In this document: piece after piece, positions 32,480 through 43,319 of the stretch
Layout: each line of letters begins with the position of its first letter
Numbering within the stretch: position 1 is the first letter of the stretch
From: Bursaphelenchus xylophilus
Taxonomy: Eukaryota > Nematoda > Chromadorea > Rhabditida > Aphelenchoididae
NCBI GenBank assembly: GCA_904066235.2
Contig: CAJFCV020000006.1
Location: forward strand, 11,904,001-11,968,000
DNA length: 64,000 bases
Direction of reading: 5' to 3'
Position numbers and translations under genes: made by a program
The notes under the pieces: model-generated
What the model was told of the DNA's origin: nothing
The model's input: the letters and a program-made list of their open reading frames with translations, nothing else
Databases searched by the model: none

Positions 32480-34875
32480 TTTAAAACAGAGTTTTTTACA
32501 AACTGAAGCTTCCCTCCAAGGGGCCCGGACATTGTTGCAACGACCATCACCAAATTTCTTGAAACTAGGCCAGTAGAAGGGCCTGGGAATGCTGATGAAA
32601 AGCGAAGAAGGGTTTCGCGAAATTTCATCCATTCCGGGATTACTGTAACATTTTGTATTTTATAAAGTGGCGTTGGTTGTGCGCCGGGTGATGGTTCTAT
32701 GAGTCCAAAACTTTTTGTGTGACTGTTTTCGACCACGGCCAACATATTCCTAATTCAAATGTTTTTTGTATCTCTTCATCTTTTGGTAGTACCGTAACCC
32801 TCAACATACCATATCGATTACTGCCAAAAATTGGGAAAAGTGTAACCAGTTTTTAAGCTTGATTATAAAGGTTGGACACACTCTCCGTAAAATAAGACCA
32901 AAAAATCCAAAATAAAAATATAAGTTTTTGAGATATACGCGTTCAAAGTTGCTATGTTCGGTTACTGTAAGACCAAAATGGAGATGATGAATTTTCAAAC
33001 GGTACCATTGATTGCCGCGCCTCACCCATTAATAGACTAGCCTGAGAAAAATATTTTCAGATCAAAAAATAAATATTTGAGGCTTTATTTCAGGCTTTAT
33101 ACGATGGTTACTGTAGTTTCTAACTTTTGTCAATTTCGCTAACCATTTTTTTCAAATGACGCATTTAGACCAGCTATGCCATTGAGAAATGTGTGTACAA
33201 CGTAAAAATCAAAAAATCAAGGTTACAGTACTATCAATTCTTGAAATAAAGGGAGATTACGGTAGCCGTATCCGCTTTTTTCGCTGTTTGGCCGCGGCAT
33301 TCTTTGGAGGTGTTAGTGTAACCAAATTTGAGACCGGAAATATGTTCAGAATATACAGGGGAGTATTTTAGCAAAAAATCCCGAAAATAAAAATATAAGT
33401 TTTTGAGAAAATCCGGGATTACGGTCATTTTAGGGGGTTTTTGGGCCGTTTGGCCGCGGCATTCTTTGGAGCTGCTAGTGTAACCAAATTTGAGACTGGA
33501 AATATCTTCAGAATATACAGGGGAGTATTTTAGCAAAAAATCCCGAAAATATAAATATAAGTTTTTGAGAAAATCCGGGATTACGGTCATTTTAGGGGTT
33601 TTTGGGCCGTTTGGCCGCGGCATTCTTTGGAGCTGCTAGTGTAACCAAATTTGAGACTGGAAATATCTTCAGAATATACAGGGGAGTATTTTAGCAAAAA
33701 ATCCCGAAAATAAAAATATAAGTTTTTGAGAAAATCCGGGATTACGGTCATTTTAGGGGGTTTTTGGGCCGTTTGGCCGCGGCATTCTGTGGAGATGCTA
33801 GTGTAACCAAATTTGCGACTGGAAATAAATTCCCGCTGCCTTGGGAAGTACCTATGCAAAAAATCCCGAAAATAAAAATATAAGTTTTTGAGAAATTTCG
33901 AAATTACGGTGATTTTAGGGGATTTCCTGTCCGAAATTACCGTAATCCGGGATTTTCTCAAAAACTTATATTTTTATTTTCGCTATTTTTTGCTAAAATA
34001 CTCCTCTATCCATTCTGAACAAATTTCCAGTCTCAAATCTGGTTACACTAGCAGCTCCAAAGAATGCCGCGGCCAAACAGCGAAAAAAGCGGATACGGCT
34101 ACCGTAATCTCCCTTTATTTCAAGAATTGATAGTACTGTAACCTTGATTTTTTGATTTTTACGTTGTACACACATTTCTCAATGGCATAGCTGGTCTAAA
34201 TGCGTCATTTGAAAAAAATGGTTAGCGAAATTGACAAAAGTTAGAAACTACAGTAACCATCGTATAAAGCCTGAAATAAAGCCTCAAATATTTATTTTTT
34301 GATCTGAAAATATTTTTCTCAGGCTAGTCTATTAATGGGTGAGGCGCGGCAATCAATGGTACCGTTTGAAAATTCATCATCTCCATTTTGGTCTTACAGT
34401 AACCGAACATAGCAACTTTGAACGCGTATATCTCAAAAACTTATATTTTTATTTTGGATTTTTTGGTCTTATTTTACGGAGAGTGTGTCCAACCTTTATA
34501 ATCAAGCTTAAAAACTGGTTACACTTTTCCCAATTTTTGGCAGTAATCGATATGGTATGTTGAGGGTTATGGTACTACCAAAAGATGAAGAGATACAAAA
34601 AACATTTCAATTAGGAAAATGTTGGCCATGGTCGAAAACATCCAGTCGGTAAGTTTCATCCGCAACGCTCCATCCCTCAGCCCATCACAATAGAAACTTT
34701 ACAAAACACAAAATGTTACAGTAATCCTCCAATAATGCAAATTTCGCAAAAACCTTTGACGCTTTTGATGTATGCCCTGTGGGTGTTCTATGAGCCAAAT
34801 TTGAAGAAATTCGGTGATGGTCACCGCAACAATGTCCGGGCCATGCTTCACTTTGTAAAAAAATCCGTTTTAAAC
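32480..34875. repeat. 2.4-kb palindrome with tandem repeats at its centre
   Basis: The left arm (about 32480-33240) contains CGGACATTGTTGCAACGACC and ACGGCCAACAT; the right arm (about 34080-34875) carries the inverse. The outer parts are more diverged than the inner parts, where long stretches such as TAATAGACTAGCCTGAGAAA match exactly. CAGGGTGTCC at 32284 looks like a mariner-type end, but no right-hand partner was found. A short exon-like segment (34621-34655) ends in a GTAAGTTTC donor. Confidence 0.9.
33285..33920 (+). repeat. Four tandem copies of a ~160-nt unit
   Basis: Units start near 33285, 33441, 33605 and 33768. Each holds GTTTGGCCGCGGCATTCT, CTAGTGTAACCAAATTTG, ATATAAGTTTTTGAGAAA and GGGATTACGGTCATTTTAGG. 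A single further inverted copy lies at about 33935-34085. The unit is the innermost part of the palindrome. Confidence 0.9.
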
Positions 34876-34942
34876 GCTTTCATAAAAAAAACTCCAAAGT
34901 TTCATTCCATTACTTGTTTCTCCCACGGAGCGGCTGTCCGAG

Positions 34943-35684
34943 ATGACTTCGTCCACTCAGCCGGAATTGTCGATCGAAGGGCTGATCAAGGAGAAGGGCA
35001 ACAATGATTTGGTCACAGTGGAGAAGGATGAGGCTCTCAACGAACCCGTGGTAAGATTATTGAAGGAAACTGGGGAAATTTTGAAAATTTGGCGGAAATA
35101 GCGACAAATTGGGACTAGAAATTTCTACGATATACGGAGATTTTTGGTTCGCGTTTTACAGAATTTTTTGAGTATTTTCGTTTTAAAAAGACGAAAATTG
35201 GGATTTTTTTATATTTTTTCAGTGAAAAAATCAAAATTTTTCGGCAAAGAGCTACAAATTATAGCGAAAAGTTTCTTATATTTTTTTCCTGGGCGCAGCT
35301 CGCAAAAAAAACTTTTTCCAAATTTTTGAATTTTTTGAATCTTGAGTGACAAAAAATCCCGTATTTTCCTATTTTTGCGGTTTAAAAATCTCAGTAATTT
35401 TTTTGCAAAGCGAAAAAAAAAATTTTTATTTTTCTAAAATTCAGAAAAAAAAATTTTTTTTGATTTTCATCAAACTTCGCTTGCAGAAAAAACGCAAGCC
35501 AAAGAAGGCAAAGCGGAACGACGCTGACGCCTCCGTGCAAAGCGAAGCCGAAGACAACGAACGCCGCAAAATCATCCGCCGCTACATGTTTTATTTGGGC
35601 ATCATCGTCATCGAGGCCATTTTGTTGACCATCGGCGTGCTTGTTGGAATCGGATACGTGGGCGTTTTGTTGAGTCGTAAATGA
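34943..35684 (+). CDS. Small single-pass membrane protein, 101 aa, two exons
   Basis: Exons 34943-35050 and 35487-35684 join in phase 0 (GTAAG donor, CTTGCAG acceptor). The N-terminal 36 residues are acidic and polar. Exon 2 starts with a basic cluster (KKRKPKKAKRN), then an acidic stretch, and a C-terminal membrane span (YLGIIVIEAILLTIGVLVGI) close to the end, the layout of a tail-anchored protein. AATAAA at 35709-35714 is a likely poly(A) signal. I do not recognise the family. It begins right after the large palindrome. Confidence 0.75.
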
Positions 35685-35964
35685 GATTTTTTGAGTTTTG
35701 AGTGAATGAATAAAGTTTTCTTTTTATTTTTGAAATTTTTTTAAAAAAAAGTTCGGAAAATTAAAAAATTTTTTATGAATATGCAAATTTTGGGTAGGAA
35801 ATTTTGTTAAATTCAAAGGTCAGAGCACTTCAGACGTATTTTACAATGAATAATTTTGAAATTTTTAAATTTAAAAATAATAAAATTAAAAAAGTTGCAT
35901 AATTTTTTAATTAAGATAAAAGTTATGCAAATTTTAAATGCAAAATGCCTTGACTATTTTATGT
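35685..35964. other. AT-rich spacer
   Basis: Contains the likely poly(A) signal of the 101-aa gene and AT-rich sequence; nothing else seen. Confidence 0.5.
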
Positions 35965-36056
35965 TTATACAGGAAGTTGACATTTGATACGCTGAATCCT
36001 GCTTTTTTTGCAAAAAAGGTAATACTTTGGACAGTTTGATCGTATAAAATGTCACC
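35965..36056. repeat. TATACGAT-type hairpin, diverged copy
   Basis: GTTGACATTTGATACGCTGA at the left and GATCGTATAAAATGTCACC at the right can pair. It is an isolated copy of the hairpin family that is dense in the receptor genes at 46-56 kb. It is followed at 36150-36320 by a dispersed CTGACCGCTCTCCGCATTCC / TGAGCGTCGCA repeat. Confidence 0.7.
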
Positions 36057-36333
36057 TTGCAGTTGGATTATATATTTAGTAGGTGTTTTAAGGCGAAAAA
36101 TACACAGTCTGTCCACATAGTGACACAGTCAAACCCCGGTTTTCCGGGTTTTCTCTGACCGCTCTCCGCATTCCGCGTACTCTCTCGGCCCCAAAGATCG
36201 TTGAATATCTCGGCTTCCCCTGCAAAACGGGAGCTAATATTTTGAGGAATTTATATGTGGTCTATATCCAAATTGTGTACAAAATTTGAAGAAAATCTGA
36301 GCGTCGCATTTGTCCCTTTTCTATTTTTTTATT

Positions 36334-37610
36334 TTAGCTTTTGCACAAATTATTCAAATTTTCTAAATTTTTTGCACTCAAAAAATTGCAAATTGCAAAG
36401 GATAAATCTTTCTGATAAAACTGCAAATTTGAAGCGTAGAAATCGTCGAATCCAATGTAGGGAATGAAGCCGTATTCCCATTTATTCTCCGGAAATGTCG
36501 ATTTTGTCTTATTGAAGGCCTGTTTCAGTAGAAAATCTCGTTCGGAACTTGTGTAGCAGTGTCTGAAAAATAAATAATTCAAAAAAATAAAATAAAATAA
36601 AAAAACAAGAAAATAAAATAAAAAATAAATAAAAAAAGCAAGAAGAAATGAAATATACTATAAAATAAAGCAAAAAAAGTAAAAAAAAAATAAAAAAAAA
36701 TAAAGAATAAGAAAAAATAGAATAAAAAGATTAATAAAATTAGGTAAAATAGAGGCGCTGCTGGGAGAAGGGGAAGGTGGTCACCAATCCAAAGTAAGAA
36801 GAGTGTAGGGTTTATTGAGACGAAATGAAGCACATACACGACCGGAGTCCGGAGACAGAAATTAAAGGATATTGGGAGTGTCTGTTGTATTTATACTTCC
36901 GAGTTTATTCAAATTTCCTGGGAACTTGGGTGAGAACCCAACAAAATAAAAAATAAATAAAAAATAAAATAATATAAAAAAATAAAGCTAGTTTTTTTAA
37001 ACCTACCGTATTTTACTCTGCACTGTATTGTTAACCCCAGTAATCGTAAAACACAAATCTTTTGCTTGTTCCAACGTCCTGTCCTCGTACAACTCCTTCG
37101 TAATGCAATGAATGGTCAAGAAGGGGTTTTCAACGTATTTTACAACACAATTTTCCAGCGCATTGGCATCGCATTCACTTTTGCCATGTTGACAGTGCAG
37201 TTTGCCGGACTGAAAGTTATAAAATACTTCTAGTATTAGTCTGTCAGAAAGTGTAGTAGCTCTAAATAAATGCGTACTATACTACACGACTAGCAAACAC
37301 TCACAATATACCAAGAATTTCCGAAAGGTATCAATTCAATGTCAATGTAGTCTTTATAGTCCTTATAGGTGAAAAACAACTCTCCCAAAATGAACTCCAT
37401 ACTCGCGGGACATTGGCTCGAATACACCAGAGAAATCTTCAACTTTTGGGCTTCATTGTGATTAGTTGCATTGCAAATATCTTGAAAATTACAAAGCCTT
37501 ATCGCTCTCTCGTTTTTACAACGTAGTTCGGGGAGGATTGAAGAACAGTTAAACTGAGCATGGACAAAATTTAATTGGAGAAAAAGCAGTAGTACTAATA
37601 AATGGTTCAT
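36334..37610 (-). CDS. GILT-family thiol reductase, 245 aa, three exons, CPAS active site
   Basis: Minus-strand exons 37610-37305, 37209-37007 and 36562-36334 join in frame (738 nt). A signal peptide (MNHLLVLLLFLQLNFVHAQ) is followed by the thioredoxin-like block ISLVYSSQCPAS with the active-site Cys67, the family signature CQHGKSECDANALENC at 108-123, and a C-terminal block with KWEYGFIPYIGF and FAICNF. GILT enzymes reduce disulfides in lysosomes or in the secretory route. The usual CxxC is CPAS here: the second Cys is Ser70, so a normal dithiol cycle is unlikely, though a single-Cys role is possible. Intron 2 holds a long A/T-rich AAAATAAAATAAA tract. NxS/T sites (NCS, NAT, NNT, NKT) suit a secreted glycoprotein. 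The signature makes the family call firm. Confidence 0.92.
36583..36990. repeat. AAAATAAA low-complexity tracts in the GILT intron
   Basis: Long runs of AAAATAAAATAAA lie on both sides of a unique-looking segment at about 36750-36940. Confidence 0.8.
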
Positions 37611-37784
37611 TTAGAAAAAAGTATAAAAAATTTAAAAAATTTCAGCTAATTTTCTTATTTAATTTTTTAGGCTGAATCAGATGCCTTCAAATTTTGTGAA
37701 TCATAAATTTGCTGACAAGTGCTACGGACAATTTTAAAAAAACTTCAGCGCATTTACTTAATTAATTTTTTCGAAGCCTTGGTC

Positions 37785-37955
37785 AGCAGTCTGTCGGGAA
37801 AGTAATGAGCACAAAGTCGCTCCGCCGATTCCGTCGCTGAACTGAAAAGCAGTTTGATTTTCTCCGCAACACGATCAGGTCGAGTCGGCTCGGACAACGT
37901 CAATATAAGAGAAGCTACTAGTCCAATTTTTATCAGTCTGTCGGGAAAATAATGA
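37785..37955 (+). mobile_element. Two MITE ends in direct orientation
   Basis: CAGTCTGTCGGGAAAGTAAT at 37787 and CAGTCTGTCGGGAAAATAAT near 37933 point the same way. The first is followed by the GAACTGAAAAGCAGTTTGATTTT interior also seen in other copies. They probably represent partial elements; the second lies about 50 nt from the tRNA-Ser. Confidence 0.75.
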
Positions 37956-38004
37956 GAAAGTCAAAAAACATTTTTTTTTCTTCATAACGGCCAAAAATGC
38001 AATC

Positions 38005-38086
38005 CGCAGTCGACAGGATTCGAACCTGTGCGGGCAGAGCCCAATTGATTTCTAGTCAATCTCCTTAACCACTCGGACACGACTGC
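38005..38086 (-). tRNA. tRNA-Ser (anticodon AGA)
   Basis: An 82-nt cloverleaf on the minus strand: acceptor stem GCAGTCG/CGACTGC, A box TGGTTAAGGAG region, anticodon AGA (complement at 38051-38053) in loop CTAGAAA, a type II variable arm, and B box GGTTCGAATCC. A TTTTT run just downstream (about 37992-37997) is a good Pol III terminator. No intron. Confidence 0.97.
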
Positions 38087-38174
38087 ACAAAACGTTCGCC
38101 ATGAAAAGCGGCTCACAGTAAAAGGTCTGGAGGGTTGAATCCGATTATAAATCCAAAAATTTTGTTTGCGCGAC

Positions 38175-38245
38175 ATAAGTCTGTCGGGAAAATAATGAGC
38201 ATTCTGTTTCGTCGGAAATCGCTGAAAATCGCATCGCCGCATGTC
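38175..38245. mobile_element. Solo MITE end upstream of tRNA-Ser
   Basis: AGTCTGTCGGGAAAATAATG followed by AGCATTCTGTTTCGTCGG and an AAATCGCATCGCCG interior shared with the copies at 60339 and 63719. The right end is missing. Confidence 0.75.
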
Positions 38246-38450
38246 AAACTGAGATAAGCTAACAAGGGAAGTCGTTCAGATCGCAAATGAGTTGAGGTAT
38301 GGGACCGGTATATTCTGATTCTCCATATTCGAAAACGGTAAGAGCTAAAACAATTTTTCCGTCTAGGCCCTGGTTTTCGAGAAAATCGACCGTAAAGTTT
38401 GACCGGAGACCCCGCTAAATAGTCCTCGCTCCGAAAGGCCTTTGGATCAA

Positions 38451-38535
38451 GAGCCAAATGGCGGAGGGCGAGTGAAAACGCTCTCAAAATTCTTTTGTCC
38501 GTGATACCGGGAAAGGTTCGAGTCCCGCTAGGCTC
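38451..38535 (+). other. Type II tRNA-like module (left arm)
   Basis: GAGCC at the start pairs with GGCTC at the end. TGGCGGAGGGC fits an A box and GGTTCGAGTCC a B box. A long variable-arm region recalls tRNA-Leu or tRNA-Ser. No proper anticodon loop with U33 was found, so it looks tRNA-derived but not a working tRNA. It points into the loop, and TTTT runs follow near 38581. Confidence 0.6.
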
Positions 38536-38769
38536 AACCATGTTCAAAGAGCTTTGATATTGAAAATGATAAAAAAAATTTCTTTTAGTTTTTTATGGTG
38601 AAGTGTACCCCAAGAATTTCAGATCAAATAGTTGTTTAGGAAAAAACACTTCATTTTTGAGTTCAGCGAGAAATGTGTCTATTTGACATGCATTTCAATA
38701 TTTTCTCCAAAGTATGTAAAAGGAAAAATAATTTTGTTTGTTTTGCAACCATTATGAATTAGGGTTTGC

Positions 38770-38848
38770 TCCTAGCGGGACTCGAACCTTCCCCGGCATC
38801 CCGGACAAAAGAATTTTGAGAGCGTTTTCACTCGCCCTCCGCCATTTG
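38770..38848 (-). other. Type II tRNA-like module (right arm)
   Basis: Inverse copy of the module at 38451-38535. The variable region CCGGGATGCCGG is still self-complementary here. It points into the loop from the other side. Confidence 0.55.
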
Positions 38849-39178
38849 GCTCTTGATCCAAAGGCCTTTCGGAGCGAGGACTACTTGGTGAAACTTTACG
38901 GTCGATTTTCTCGAAAACCAGGGCCCAGACGGAAAAATTGTTTTAGCTCTTACCGTTTTCGAATATGGAGAATCAGAATATACCGGTCCCATAGCTCAAC
39001 TCATTTGCGATCTGAACGACTTCCCTTGTAAGCTAAAACAGTCCTGTGAATGGATTGGCAATTTGCCAAAAAAAGGCGCGAAAAAACGTTTTGTTGTGGG
39101 TATTAATATTTATTAAACAACTAGCTATAAATAAACTAATAAAAGACGAATAATACTATATGTAGCAAAAATTTTCGA

Positions 39179-42125
39179 TCAAACGTAATAGCCGTAGGCG
39201 CGCATGATTTCTCGATACGCCTCCTCGGTGATGCATCCGCTGTTGTAGGGATATGAATAAGGTGCTGCGCAGTAGCATCCATTATATGGGTCACATGTAT
39301 ACGGCTTCATTTCGTATGCCTTCCTGCCATCACTACCGCCATTCCTGTCGCTCTTTCTATCCGAACTTCCTCCATTATTTGCTGGTGCTCCATTGCTGGC
39401 TCCTCCGCTATTGCCATCGGTCGGAGCCCAATTTGGTTCCTTATACTTCACCTCAACCGCAACGTCAGCCTTATTATCCCTCACAAATCCTCTATTGGCC
39501 ATATCCTTCATTTTCCCGAGCTTCTCGCTGACCGTTGGCTTCTTTGAGGTGAAAAGCCGGTCAATCTTCATCTCCAAGCTCCTTGCTGCATCGTTATTCG
39601 CAATGTTCACTTTGATAGAGGCCTCATCAGCGGACTTGTCACCGCGCAGACTCTCGGCGGTAACGTCCAGAACAAGACATCCATCGGGGTCCTCGGGACA
39701 GGCTTCACTCCTCAGCTTCAGAGCGAATGAAGCACCTTTGATGCAGATGAACCCGTCAACTGTCCACTTTCCGAGCTGTTTGTACAGCTCGGCAAAATCT
39801 AACAACTGAAGGACATGAGAAATCGAGCTTTGTGTGTCTTTGGCTGAAAAAAGACTGATAGGGATTATGTCAACAAGCAAACAGGCAAGCTAAGAACTGT
39901 AGTTTAGAAAGCGAGGTTTTTAGGAAAGTTTTTATGCCAAAATCACGAAAAAGTGTCAAATTTGTTCCAAGTTTTGGCCTAAAATCTTGATCGTTTCTGC
40001 AAACGGCAGCTACTGAGGGCCGCTTCTAGAGTACTGTTACTGTTAGTCTAAAAAGCCATACAAAGATACCAAATCAGTCTGTCGGGAAAATAATGTGGAT
40101 TTGGTGCACTCTAGAATGTCCCACTATCGCTTTGCTGCGGCTGGGGATTCGGTGCGCAACTGACAACGAGGGAATACACTTTGTTGCGGCACATCCACAT
40201 TATTTCCCGACAGACTGATAGAAGACCAGTAAGATAAATTTGGGCAAAGAAGGCTTCGCAGTCGGAGCCCTGCCGAAAAATCGGCAGGTTCTCAGTTCAG
40301 GTTATCTACAAAAAGTATACTTACATTTCCCGCATTCTTCGACCCTTTTCTTTTTCTCGTCCTCCTTCGCTTTTGCGTCATCACTAGCGCCGCTATTACC
40401 ATTGCCATTTTGGCTATTACCATTGTTAGAGCCTCCATTGCTATTGCCATTTTGACCGTTGCTATTTTGACCATTGCCATTGCCAGCGCCTTGATTGCCA
40501 TTGCCATTATTAGCACCTCCATTACCGTTGCTATTTTGCCCATTGCCGTTATTAGCGCCTCCATTGCTATTGCCATTTTGACCGTTGCTATTTTGACCAT
40601 TGCCATTGCCAGCGCCTTGATTGTCATTGCCATTATTGGCGCCTCCATTACCATCGCCATTTTGGCCATTGCCGTTATTAGCGCCTCCATTGCTATTGCC
40701 ATTTTGACCGTTGCTATTTTGACCATCGCCATTGTCAGCGCCTTGATTGCCATTGCCATTATTAGCGCCTCCATTACCGTTGCTATTTTGCCCATTGCCA
40801 TTTTGACCATTGCCATTGTTGGCACCTCCATTGCTGTTGCCATTTTGCCCACTGCCATTGATAGCGCCTCCATTGCTATTGCTGTTTTGGCTATTGCCGT
40901 TGTTAGCGCCTTGATTGCCATTGCCGTTATTAGCACCTCCATTGCTATTGCCATTTTGACCATTGCCATTATCAGCGCCTCTGTTACCATTGCCATTTTG
41001 CCCATTGCCATTTTTAGCGCCTTGATTTCCATTACCATTACTAGCGCCCCCATTGCTCTTGCCATTTTTGCCGTTGCCATTATCAGCGCCTTTATTGCCA
41101 TTGCCGTTATTAGCGCTTCCATTTCCATTGCCATTTTTTCCATTGCCATTATCAGCACCTTTATTTCCGCCTCCACTATTCCCCTTCCCATTGTTACTCT
41201 TTTGTTGATCTCCTTTCGCCTTACTTCCTCCTTTATTCGGCAACAACCCACCCAAAGCGCCCTTCATCAACTGGTCAATTGCCTTGAAGAAGTCGTCCGG
41301 ATTTGTTGCAGCCGCTTTCTGTTTCTTTGAAGTGTCCTTGCAAAGACCGCAAGTCCGAGGGCACCATCGTTCGATGATGCTCCAGTCCCATCGGGTCTTG
41401 TGCTTGTCGCAGCCGCCAGCTTTCTTTACGGCGGCGCATCTGAAATTGCAATGCAATTTGCGGACCCGGAAAGCTGGCCCGAATTTACAACGGAAGCTTT
41501 GAGAACCCCTAGAAAGATATCAAACTTGGTTGTCTCGTTTTTAAGTAAGGATGTGACACACAACATTTTGCAGCCGAGCCGTATGCAACACATCTTTCAC
41601 AGTATTTTTTAAGCAATCTGGTTTAACAAGGTCATGAAATTTTTACTTTTCTGAACGCTGAGATGCCTGGCTCCGACGTTGGGCTCGGGAGCCGGAGCCA
41701 CACCCAAAATTTCCGGCTCCGGCTCTGGCCCCCGGCTCTTGGCTCCGGCTCTCCGGAGCCAAGAGCCGGCTCCGGAGCCGTGGCAATCTCTGGTTGCAAC
41801 TGCACAATGTGTTTTTCATTCGCACTGTGATCATTGTTCGTTGCGCAAAGCCCCTCAGCCCCGCCGAAACGTCTCAAGATTTTTTGGCCCGGCTAGTATT
41901 ATTATATTTCCCGCCCCTTCTAATCGCTTACGCAACAGTATCCTTGCAATCATCTTCACAATGCTGACAAGTCTTTGGACAATACTTTCGCAACACATGG
42001 AAATGCGAATACGACGTGCAGTGGCCGCCCAGCGCCTCACACACAAACGGAACTTTGTCCTCACAGCCGGCCGCCGACCCGTGGGGAAGCAGAACAAGAA
42101 CAATACAATGAAACAATGGCCTCAT
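39179..42125 (-). CDS. Secreted protein with two ShKT domains and an Asn/Gly-rich repeat, 657 aa
   Basis: Minus-strand exons 42125-41932, 41439-40325 and 39843-39179 join in frame (1974 nt). A signal peptide ends near residue 20. ShKT domain 1 spans C21-C56 with six Cys and RKYCPKTCQHC. ShKT domain 2 spans C60-C98 across the first intron and ends ERWCPRTCGLC; choosing the acceptor at 41440 restores its six-Cys pattern. Residues of about 115-420 are a low-complexity N/G/Q/S repeat with a 42-residue period in part. The C-terminal about 220 residues (from KDTQSSISHVLQLLD) form a domain I do not recognise, ending in a Tyr/Cys-rich tail. ShKT domains in nematodes are common in secreted enzymes and cuticle or surface proteins; nothing here shows enzymatic or toxic function. 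TATATATAA lies at 42163-42154. Intron 2 holds a complete MITE, intron 1 a GGCTCC repeat. Confidence 0.82.
40071..40221. mobile_element. MITE (CAGTCTGTCGGGAAAATAAT family), complete, in the ShKT gene
   Basis: ATCAGTCTGTCGGGAAAATA and TATTTCCCGACAGACTGATA form well-kept terminal inverted repeats 150 nt apart. It lies in intron 2 (39844-40324). Confidence 0.95.
40389..41200 (-). repeat. Coding minisatellite of the Asn/Gly-rich region
   Basis: Units of GGTGCTAATAATGGCAATGG type repeat about forty times, with a higher-order period of 126 nt (42 residues) clearest near 40400-40780. On other frames and the other strand the same repeat gives long false open frames. Confidence 0.9.
41675..41785. repeat. 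GGCTCC/GGAGCC microsatellite in ShKT intron 1
   Basis: Alternating GGCTCCGGCTC and GAGCCGGAGCC words form a self-complementary block. Confidence 0.85.
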
Positions 42126-43176
42126 TTTTGGAACAATCAACAACAATCGGCCGTTATATATATCCCTACCGTAGCTTCAAAAAAGAACAATTTGAACCCG
42201 TTTTTTCGATATTTATTTGAGCAGCAGACCTGGCAACGAGTTGTTTACGATCCCATAAATCTCGGAAGAGCAGTGGACCCACTAAAGCTGCGTAAACAGA
42301 AACAACACAACTCACAGTACACCGGACATATGGATGTGTATTTAAAACATGCATTTGCAATGATTTGGACAGGGATTTGTGGTCTTGGCTGGTTGGCAAG
42401 GCTCCACAAATTCCAAAGTCCAAGTTCGAGCCTAGAAAAAATGTTTATCGAGTTTGATTGGAAATTTTATTGGCCAAGTCCAAAATTATAATAGGGTCGG
42501 CAGACCAAAAAAAGCGATTTTTTTATAGTTGATATCACAGTGTGCAAAATTTCTAGCATATTAAGTCGGTTACGAAAGGATGACAAGTGTCGCGACGCCC
42601 GCTTTTCGGTCACTTTTTTCCTTCTGTGAAATAAACATTAATTGCGATTGGCATCGAAGCTCCACTTTCACACGTCCAATCGTATCCCCAAACTCGATCA
42701 AGCCCCGTGAGTACAGTATTTATGTCGCCAGTTTTCAGCCAGGGTTATGCATTTTTCAGGGGTTAGTAGGATTTATTATTCTTGACGACGAGCAATAGGG
42801 GCCCTCACTCCTTGACCTTTGTCTAGATCTTGACATTTTAACTCTTCCAAAGACCAGTACGAAGAAAACAATTGTAGTGTCGGTGATTTCTAACGGCTAA
42901 CACTTGAATTAGATAATATGTTTTTATTCTTTTCTTGAGAACTCTTCATTTGCCGACGATTAGAAATGTGAACCGGGAATTTTTCGAATGAAAATGCCCT
43001 TTTTGAAACATGTGTTCACTTGTCCCCTAAAAGGTGTAATTTTGTTTCTATTTGTCCTCGGCTTTCGAGGTTACAATATAATTACATATATATGTATATA
43101 TTGGCAGGCGGGGGCCGAATAAAGTGCATCGACACTTTTTTCGACACTTTTTTTCCTTTTTCACAGTTATAATGTC
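42126..43176. other. Intergenic region upstream of the ShKT gene
   Basis: It holds the TATATATAA box of the ShKT gene at 42154-42163 (minus strand). Beyond that I see no gene. ACATATATATGTATATAT near 43083 is a short AT palindrome. Confidence 0.5.
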
Positions 43177-43178
43177 TT

Positions 43179-43317
43179 TATCTGCCTGTTGGGAAAATAA
43201 TGAGCTTGATGTCGCTGTGCCGGTGAAAAGCAATTAGATTTTGCCGTTTTTTCGTCACTCAGCGGCGATAGACTTTCGATGCATCTTTTTGCTCATTATT
43301 TTCACGACAGACAGATG
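43179..43317. mobile_element. MITE (CAGTCTGTCGGGAAAATAAT family), diverged complete copy
   Basis: CTGCCTGTTGGGAAAATAAT at the left and ATTATTTTCACGACAGACAG at the right, about 140 nt apart. The AGTGAAAAGC interior matches other copies. Confidence 0.85.
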
Positions 43318-43319
43318 TT

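Larger units (their letters stand above)
38259..39024. mobile_element. Foldback element with ACAAGGGAAGTC ends and tRNA-like arms
   Basis: Arms of about 280 nt (38259-38545 and 38765-39024) start ACAAGGGAAGTCGTTCAGAT, share the AACAAGGGAAGTC end with the 30686-31425 element, and contain GAGAATCAGAATATACCGG. AAGCTA flanks both ends, a likely target duplication. The loop (about 220 nt) is AT-rich. The inner end of each arm is a tRNA-like module. Confidence 0.88.

Noticed and set aside
40292..41330. Long open frames of 306 and 319 aa overlapping the ShKT gene on both strands
   Set aside because: They are out-of-frame readings of the same Asn/Gly-coding repeat; only the frame with ShKT cysteines and matching splice phases makes a coherent protein.
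41440..41510. Upstream acceptor for ShKT exon 2 at about 41510 (TTTCTAG)
   Set aside because: It is in frame but would put extra residues into the second ShKT domain; the acceptor at 41440 restores the six-Cys spacing.
41679..42491. 270-aa open frame on the plus strand
   Set aside because: It overlaps the first ShKT exon in antisense and includes the GGCTCC repeat; composition and lack of any family look argue against coding.
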